Positions 58,640 to 64,000 of a stretch of 64,000 nucleotides of DNA are shown here, one piece after another. The position numbers and the translations under genes are program-made. Origin of the DNA: an uncultured Acidimicrobiales bacterium (GTDB lineage Bacteria; Actinomycetota; Acidimicrobiia; Acidimicrobiales; CATQHL01); the NCBI GenBank assembly GCA_958295925.1, contig CATQHL010000001.1:1-64000 (forward strand). Reading direction: 5' to 3'. Below the pieces are notes generated by a model. The model did no database searches. It saw only the letters and a list, made by a program, of their open reading frames with translations, and was not told the DNA's origin. Positions within the stretch are counted from its first letter, which is position 1. The number at the start of each line of letters is the position of its first letter.

Positions 58640-59734
58640 TTGGGGAAGCTCCACGATCTCTACACCGAGTTCGGTCAGAGCCCCTGGCTGGACAACCTTA
58701 AGCGCAGCTGGATCAGAAGCGGTGAGCTGGAGCGCTGGGTGAGGCGGGGCTGTCGAGGCATTACCTCCAACCCGACGATCTTTCAGCGGGCCATGACCTC
58801 AGGGACCGACTACGACGAGGAGTTGGGCGACCTCTCGCGGATGGGGGCGGGGGTGGAGGAGAGCTACTGGCAACTCGTGAGCGGGGACATCGCCGAGGCG
58901 CTGAGGCTGCTGCGTCCGACATACGAGGAAAGCGGCGGCGAGGACGGGTTCGTCTCGCTTGAGGTCTCCCCAGAGCTTGCGGGCGACGCCGGGGCGACGG
59001 TTCGTCAGGCCCAGCAGCTGCACGACCGGATCGACGCCCCCAACCTGTATGTGAAGGTCCCTGCTACCGAGGCAGGCGTCTCGGCGATACGCACCCTTAT
59101 CGCCGATGGCCGCAACGTGAACGTGACGCTCATCTTCTCGCTTCAACGCTACGAGGATGTGATGGAGGCCTACCTGTCGGGTCTCGAGGCCCGCAAGGGC
59201 AGCCTGGCGGACGTCTCCAGCGTGGCCTCCTTCTTCGTGAGCCGGGTGGACACCGAGGTGGATCGGCGACTGGAGGCGGTGGGGACCCCCGAGGCGCTCT
59301 CGCTGCGGGGAGCCGCGGCCGTGGCGCAGGCCCGGCTGGCCTACGCGGCGTTCACGCGGCGTTTCTCCGGGGAGCGCTGGGATGCCCTGAAGGCACGCGG
59401 CGCCCGTCTGCAGCGCCCACTCTGGGCGTCCACTTCAACCAAGAACCCGAACTACCCCCCCACGTTCTACGTGGACAGCCTGATCGGGCCAAACACGGTG
59501 AACACCCTCCCCGATGCCACCCTGGAGGCTTTTGAATCCCAGGGCAGGCTCGAGCGGACTGTGGACGTTGATCCCGATGCGGCGCTCAGGGCCATCAACT
59601 CCCTAGTGGATGTGGGCGTTGACATCGAGGATGTGACCGACGTGCTTGAGCACGAGGGGGTGGCTGCGTTCGCGAAGTCGTTTGAGGAACTGCTCGAGAC
59701 GCTCGCCCAGCGCTCCGAGGGCCTGCGCCGATGA
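58640..59734 (+). CDS. tal: Transaldolase
   Basis: Transfers a dihydroxyacetone unit between sugar phosphates. The 364-residue protein begins from TTG 58640 (GGGAGG 10 bp upstream) and has RGITSNPTIFQRAM (family start), FVSLEVSPELA, the Schiff-base Lys139 in NLYVKVPATEAG, and LWASTSTKNP. The C-terminal half includes PPTFYVDSLIGPNTVNTLP. Same strand as tkt and fbiC; the stop overlaps the fbiC ATG (ATGA). Confidence 0.95.
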   Translation: MGKLHDLYTEFGQSPWLDNLKRSWIRSGELERWVRRGCRGITSNPTIFQRAMTSGTDYDEELGDLSRMGAGVEESYWQLVSGDIAEALRLLRPTYEESGGEDGFVSLEVSPELAGDAGATVRQAQQLHDRIDAPNLYVKVPATEAGVSAIRTLIADGRNVNVTLIFSLQRYEDVMEAYLSGLEARKGSLADVSSVASFFVSRVDTEVDRRLEAVGTPEALSLRGAAAVAQARLAYAAFTRRFSGERWDALKARGARLQRPLWASTSTKNPNYPPTFYVDSLIGPNTVNTLPDATLEAFESQGRLERTVDVDPDAALRAINSLVDVGVDIEDVTDVLEHEGVAAFAKSFEELLETLAQRSEGLRR

Positions 59735-62067
59735 GCCGCCACCTGGTGGAGGCCCCGCTCAGCGACCTCTTCGCCGAGGTTGCCCTGCGAAGGCGGTCGC
59801 CGCTGGTCACCTACTCCCCGAAGGTCTTCATTCCTCTCACCAGGCTCTGCCGCGATCGGTGCGGCTATTGCACCTTCGCCCAGCCTCCAGCGCGCATAGA
59901 GAGTCCGTTCCTGAGCCTCGATGAGGTAGTCGAGATCGCCGAAAAGGGGGCCAAGGCGGGTTGCCGGGAGGCCCTGTTCACCCTGGGTGAGCGTCCGGAA
60001 CTCCGCTACCCGGCCGCGGCCGAGTGGCTGAGCGCCAACGGGTTCTCAAGCACCGTCGAATACCTGGTGAAGGCCGCCCGCCTTGTACTTGAGGAGACAG
60101 CCCTCCTGCCACACGCCAACGCCGGCGCCCTCCACCCGGAGGAGTTGGCGGCGCTAAGGGAGGTGGCGCCTTCGCAGGGGATGATGCTGGAGAGCCTCAA
60201 CCCAAACCTGAGTTGCCACAGGGGCTCGCCAGACAAGACCCCCGAGCGGCGCCTGGCCACCCTCTGGGCGGCCGGTGAGCTGAACATCCCCTTCACCACA
60301 GGGATACTCGTGGGCATCGGCGAATCCTGGCAGGATCGCTTGGAGGCCCTCGAGTCCATCGCCGAGGCCCACCATGCGCACGGGCACGTCCAGGAGGTGA
60401 TCGTCCAGAACTTCCTGCCAAAGGCCGGTACAGCAATGGCGTCCGCAGTGGCGTGCGACGCCGCCGAGCATCTCCGCGCCATCGCCCTGGCCCGGCTGAT
60501 CCTGCCGGAAGATGTGGCGGTGCAGGCCCCCCCCAACCTCAGCGACGAAGTTTCCTCGCTGCTCGTAGCGGGCGCCTCCGATTTCGGCGGGGTCTCCCCC
60601 GTGACAATCGACCACGTCAACCCCGAGCGGCCCTGGCCCCAGATCGAGCGCCTTGAAGCCGAGACAACTCGGGCGGGGTTCATACTCACGCCCCGGCTGA
60701 CGCTGCATCCCCGCTACGCCGTCGACCCGCATCGCTGGCTGCACCCCGACCTGCATTTCCCGGTCTGCGACCTCAGCGACTCAGAGGGCTACGCCCGCGG
60801 ACTCGACGGGGGCTGGTACTCGGGGCACCCGGCAGACCCGCCCCTTCTGCTGCGACGGGCCTCTGCTGGCCATCCGGGCAGCAGCAGCAACGGCAACAGC
60901 AACAGCAACGGCAGATCAGCCGCCACCACAGCAGGGAGGGGTTTCACCCTGAAAGGAAGACTGGCCGAAGTGCTCGAAGGGGTGATCGACGGCGAGGAGC
61001 CGGGTGTCGAGGAGATTGAGGCGCTTTTCGGTGCTCGCGGCCCGCAGGTTGAGGCCGTCGCAGAGGTAGCGGACGAGTTGCGCCACCAAGCTGTGGGCGA
61101 CGTGGTTACCTGGGTTTCGAACCGCAACATCAACTACACCAACGTCTGTACGTTCAAGTGCCGCTTCTGCGGTTTCTCCAAGGGCCCGCTCTCCCTGAAC
61201 CTCAGAGGCACCCCGTACCTCCTCACCCTCGACGACATCGCCGAGCGGGTCGCCGAGGCGGCGGCGGTGGGTGCCACCGAGGTCTGCCTTCAGGGCGGCA
61301 TCCACCCCAGTTTCGACGGCGACTACTACATCGACGTGGCGAAGGCGGTCTCTGATGCAGCGCCAGGCATTCACATCCACGGCTTCACCGCCCTTGAGGT
61401 AACCGAGGGCGCCCGCCGCCTGGGCGAGCCCCTTGCCGACTACCTGCGTCGGCTCATGGACGCCGGGCTGCGCTCGCTCCCGGGGACGGCGGCCGAGATT
61501 CTTGACGACGAGGTGCGCGCCACCCTCTGCCCGGACAAGATCACCACCGAGGAGTGGCTGGAGGCGCACCGCATCGCACATGGCCTGGGCCTGCGTTCGA
61601 ACATAACGATTATGTTCGGAAGCGTGGAGCGACCGCTGCACTGGGCGCGCCACATCGTCCGAACCAGGGATCTGCAGCGCAGCACAGGCGGATTCACCGA
61701 GTTCGTGCCCCTGCCATTCGTGCACATGGCCGCCCCCATCTACCTCAGGAGAGGCTCAAGGCGCGGCCCTACCTTCCGAGAGGCGCTGCTGATGCACGCC
61801 GTCGGAAGGATCGCCTACAACGGATACTTGGAAAACATCCAGGCTTCCTGGGTGAAGCTGGGTTTTTCGGCGATGCGCCAGGCGCTGAGGGCGGGCGTGA
61901 ACGACCTCGGCGGGACGCTCATCAACGAGAACATCTCCAGGGCAGCCGGGGCGGAACACGGCCAGTCGGCGACCGAGGACGATTTCCGGTCGCTCACGGA
62001 GCCGCTTGGGCGCAGGCTTGTGCAGCGGACGACGCTCTACGAGCGCCCGGCTCTGACCTCGAGCTAG
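59731..62067 (+). CDS. fbiC: FO synthase FbiC (CofG-CofH fusion)
   Basis: Makes the deazaflavin FO, the chromophore precursor of coenzyme F420, from a flavin-pathway pyrimidine and tyrosine. It has two radical SAM halves: CofG-like with C40, C44, C47 (CRDRCGYC) and CofH-like with C473, C477, C480 (CTFKCRFC). The halves are joined near residue 385 by a Ser/Asn/Gly linker (GSSSNGNSNSNGRS). The 778-residue length is normal for actinobacterial FbiC. The start overlaps the tal stop. It shows that the organism uses F420. Confidence 0.97.
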   Translation: MSRHLVEAPLSDLFAEVALRRRSPLVTYSPKVFIPLTRLCRDRCGYCTFAQPPARIESPFLSLDEVVEIAEKGAKAGCREALFTLGERPELRYPAAAEWLSANGFSSTVEYLVKAARLVLEETALLPHANAGALHPEELAALREVAPSQGMMLESLNPNLSCHRGSPDKTPERRLATLWAAGELNIPFTTGILVGIGESWQDRLEALESIAEAHHAHGHVQEVIVQNFLPKAGTAMASAVACDAAEHLRAIALARLILPEDVAVQAPPNLSDEVSSLLVAGASDFGGVSPVTIDHVNPERPWPQIERLEAETTRAGFILTPRLTLHPRYAVDPHRWLHPDLHFPVCDLSDSEGYARGLDGGWYSGHPADPPLLLRRASAGHPGSSSNGNSNSNGRSAATTAGRGFTLKGRLAEVLEGVIDGEEPGVEEIEALFGARGPQVEAVAEVADELRHQAVGDVVTWVSNRNINYTNVCTFKCRFCGFSKGPLSLNLRGTPYLLTLDDIAERVAEAAAVGATEVCLQGGIHPSFDGDYYIDVAKAVSDAAPGIHIHGFTALEVTEGARRLGEPLADYLRRLMDAGLRSLPGTAAEILDDEVRATLCPDKITTEEWLEAHRIAHGLGLRSNITIMFGSVERPLHWARHIVRTRDLQRSTGGFTEFVPLPFVHMAAPIYLRRGSRRGPTFREALLMHAVGRIAYNGYLENIQASWVKLGFSAMRQALRAGVNDLGGTLINENISRAAGAEHGQSATEDDFRSLTEPLGRRLVQRTTLYERPALTSS

Positions 62068-62094
62068 TTCAAGCGCCCTGGCCCGGGGGCTGCT

Positions 62095-62295
62095 TCAGCT
62101 TTCCAAGGTCTTTCTCAGAAACCCGACAGCCTTGCCCACCGCCTTCGCCGCCTTGTTGATCAGCCGTTCCGCGGCTTGGGATTCCAGGTCGCCGCTCTCA
62201 ACGGCTTCGAGCAGTTTCCGGTAGGCCACCTCCTCAAGCTCCTCCTCCAGCGCCGATAGTCGAGACATCAGGTTGCGAATCGTTTCCTTGTCCAC
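62095..62295 (-). CDS. Small helical hypothetical protein
   Basis: A 66-residue, probably coiled-coil protein: MSRLSALEEELEEVAYRKLL, then AVESGDLESQAAERLINKA and AVGKAVGFLRKTLES. The charge and heptad pattern suggest a helical hairpin. No family is recognised. It is convergent with fbiC (28 bp apart); real but unknown. Confidence 0.5.
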   Translation of the reverse strand: MDKETIRNLMSRLSALEEELEEVAYRKLLEAVESGDLESQAAERLINKAAKAVGKAVGFLRKTLES

Positions 62296-62395
62296 ACTCG
62301 CTCCCTTCTAGATGGCAATGTATGTCTCCTGGAGCGATCCGTCTGACGTTCCTGGGTCGATGCAAGGTGTGAGTCTGCCCGTGACCGACATCGCT

Positions 62396-62426
62396 TTGTC
62401 AAGACACCGGGACGTTTGGTTGTAAT
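62396..62426 (+). promoter_or_regulatory. Promoter of the ClC channel gene
   Basis: TTGTCA (62396-62401) and TGTAAT (62421-62426) with 19 bp between, ending 9 bp before the ATG at 62436. If used, the mRNA would have a leader of only a few bases or none, as often seen in actinobacteria. Confidence 0.4.
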
Positions 62427-62435
62427 CTGGCCGAA

Positions 62436-64000
62436 ATGCGCATTCTAGAGTCGTTCCGACCGGCTGGCAGGCTTCCCAGGGTGCTCGGGGCAGCCGTCGG
62501 GGTGGGGGCGTTGGTGGGTCTTCTGGTAGTGGGCTTTGAGCAGATCGTCGAGTTCATGCTCGATGCGCTGTTTGAGATGCCGCTCTGGGGGCAGACGCTT
62601 GCACCGGCGGCAGGGCTCGCGGGTGCCTGGGTTCTGCTGCGTTTCGTTGGCGGCAGGGGTGCCACCCCCTCAACCTCCGACGAGTACATCAGGGCGTTCC
62701 ATGAACGCTCGCCGCGAATGCCGGTGCGCCACCTCCCCGCCAAGCTGCTGGCGGGCATCTCCACCATCGGGCTCGGCGGCGCACTGGGCCTGGAGGGGCC
62801 GTCGGTCTACGCCGGGGCCTCGGCGGCGCACAACGCCCAGCGCGCCCTTGGCAGGTTCTTTCGCCGTGACGAGGCAAAGATGCTGCTCACGGCAGGGGCG
62901 GCGGCCGGGGTTGCCGCCATCTTCCGCACCCCGGCGACAGGCGTGATCTTCGCCCTGGAGGTGCCCTACCGGGACGACGTGACCCGCCGGGCCCTGTTGC
63001 CCTCGCTGGTGGCCTCGGCGGTGAGCTACCTGGTGTTCGTCGCCGTGCTTGGGGAGACGACCCCTGTTTTTCCCAACCTGGGGGCAGAGGCCGCCAGCCT
63101 GGCCACGGTGGATCTGCTGGGCGGCGCGCTGCTCGGCCTCGTCGCAGGTCTGGGGGGAAGGGGATTCGCCGCCCTGGTGCGCCGGGCGAAGGACGTCTCC
63201 TCAGCGGTGGGCCCCGTGGCCCGGCTCGCAGGCGCCGGAGTGATCCTTGCAGGGCTGGTGGTGGCCACCAACGCCGTCTTCGGCGAGCCCCTGAGCCTGG
63301 GTCCGGGGCTTCGCTCCGCCGACTGGCTTCTTGCCGGAGAGCACAGCCTCGTGCTGATCGCAGCCCTGTTCGGTTTTCGCATGCTGGCCACGCTGGTTTC
63401 CGTGGGTGCCGGCGGGACCGGCGGGCTGTTCTTCCCCCTGGCGGTTCAGGGACTTCTGATGGGGACGGTGGTCGGGCAGGTTCTGGGTCAGGGCGAAACC
63501 AGCCTCTACCCCACGCTTGGACTCTCCGCGTTCCTGGCTGCGGGCTACAGGGCGCCCATCGCTGCGGTGATGTTCGTGGCAGAGTCCAGCCGCGGCTCGT
63601 CCTTCGTGGCGCCTGCCTTGATAGCCGCGGCCGTCGCCCAACTGGTGGCAGGAAAGGCAGGGGTGTCCTCGCATCAGGCCAGCGAGCGTCAAGGTCACCT
63701 GGAGCGTCGCTTCACCCTGCCGATCGCCTCCGTGCTTCAGACCGACGTAATGACGGTTCCCCCTGACGCCACCATCTCAGAGTTCATGACTTTCCACGTC
63801 CAGGGGCGCAGGGAACGCGAGGTGGCCGTTGTGGAGGGGGGGCGGTATCTGGGAATGTGCGGCCTGGATCAGTTGGGAGATCTCTCACGCGACGACTGGG
63901 ACGCAAGGACGGTGGGGGAAATGCTCGAGAGCGGCCTGCCGTCTGCCCGCCCCTCCTGGACTCTGCGGGACGCCGTGGCAGCAATGGAGACGGCTGACGT
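62436..64000 (+). CDS. ClC-family chloride channel/transporter with CBS region, 3' end outside window
   Basis: Open from ATG 62436 through the window end; 521 codons are seen. After a basic start comes the ClC core with about ten helices: GLGGALGLEGPSVYAG (ClC filter region, GxEGP), TAGAAAGVAAIFRTPATGV plus IFALE, SVGAGGTGGLFFPLAVQG, and GYRAPIAAVMFVAES. From about residue 425 a CBS-type domain begins (VLQTDVMTVPPDATISEFMT), partly cut off. It would carry Cl- (channel or H+ antiport); the gating glutamate in GLEGPS is present. The gene continues past base 64000. Confidence 0.9.
   Translation, partial: MRILESFRPAGRLPRVLGAAVGVGALVGLLVVGFEQIVEFMLDALFEMPLWGQTLAPAAGLAGAWVLLRFVGGRGATPSTSDEYIRAFHERSPRMPVRHLPAKLLAGISTIGLGGALGLEGPSVYAGASAAHNAQRALGRFFRRDEAKMLLTAGAAAGVAAIFRTPATGVIFALEVPYRDDVTRRALLPSLVASAVSYLVFVAVLGETTPVFPNLGAEAASLATVDLLGGALLGLVAGLGGRGFAALVRRAKDVSSAVGPVARLAGAGVILAGLVVATNAVFGEPLSLGPGLRSADWLLAGEHSLVLIAALFGFRMLATLVSVGAGGTGGLFFPLAVQGLLMGTVVGQVLGQGETSLYPTLGLSAFLAAGYRAPIAAVMFVAESSRGSSFVAPALIAAAVAQLVAGKAGVSSHQASERQGHLERRFTLPIASVLQTDVMTVPPDATISEFMTFHVQGRREREVAVVEGGRYLGMCGLDQLGDLSRDDWDARTVGEMLESGLPSARPSWTLRDAVAAMETAD

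Overview
The window is a stretch of an actinobacterial chromosome. The evidence is a complete Pup-proteasome locus (pafBC, pafA, prcA, prcB, pup, dop, arc), a fused FbiC for coenzyme F420, and the helY-tatC-tatA / paf-prc-pup-dop-mpa / trmI gene order also known from Mycobacterium. Most of the sequence is GC-rich with frequent GTG/TTG starts and tight ATGA or GTGA overlaps. Acidimicrobiia or a neighbouring deep actinobacterial class fits best, but that placement is an inference.

Layout. (1) 200-8850, minus strand: a compact type I-G (formerly I-U) CRISPR-Cas operon, csb1-csb2-cas3-(small Cas3-associated subunit)-cas4/cas1-cas2. It has lower GC than the rest, no recognisable large Csx17/Cas8 subunit and no array inside the window. 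A decayed DNA methyltransferase lies just upstream. (2) 9650-14880, minus strand: pyrB-pyrC-pyrD-pyrE-pyrF, covering UMP synthesis from carbamoyl phosphate. A 33-bp repeat pair sits at the pyrC/pyrD junction. (3) 15250-27035, plus strand: a complete Tad/Flp-type pilus locus. It holds a prepilin peptidase, a very large pilin-like protein with low-GC Ig/cadherin-like repeats, three TadE/TadG-like pseudopilins, CpaB, a CpaE-like protein with a Lys-Pro-Glu tail, CpaF, TadB, TadC and a second pilin-like protein with its own promoter. (4) 27076-31092, minus strand: a thiamine-type ABC transporter under a TPP riboswitch. (5) 31240-37297: a lineage-type hypothetical, a GNAT, an acidic zinc-ribbon protein, a duplicated ThyX-like protein, an M20 amidohydrolase and a lipid-kinase-like protein. 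(6) 37349-53624: helY-tatC-tatA, a GDPD-like protein, signal peptidase I with a long proline-rich extension, the Pup-proteasome genes, a ferredoxin, CvpA-like protein and TrmI. (7) 53621-64000: small membrane proteins, a PBP4-like peptidase, transketolase-transaldolase-fbiC, and a ClC channel with a CBS region cut by the window end.

How the parts work together. Pup here ends in Gly-Gly-Glu, so it can be ligated by PafA without deamidation. Dop would then act mainly as depupylase, and ARC (ending Gln-Tyr-Leu) feeds the PrcAB core. The pilus genes make a self-contained assembly machine whose main candidate surface product is the mosaic pilin-adhesin. The most novel signals are that large low-GC pilin, the minimal type I-G locus beside a methyltransferase relic, and the two-domain ThyX-like protein in which each domain keeps a different part of the ThyX motif.
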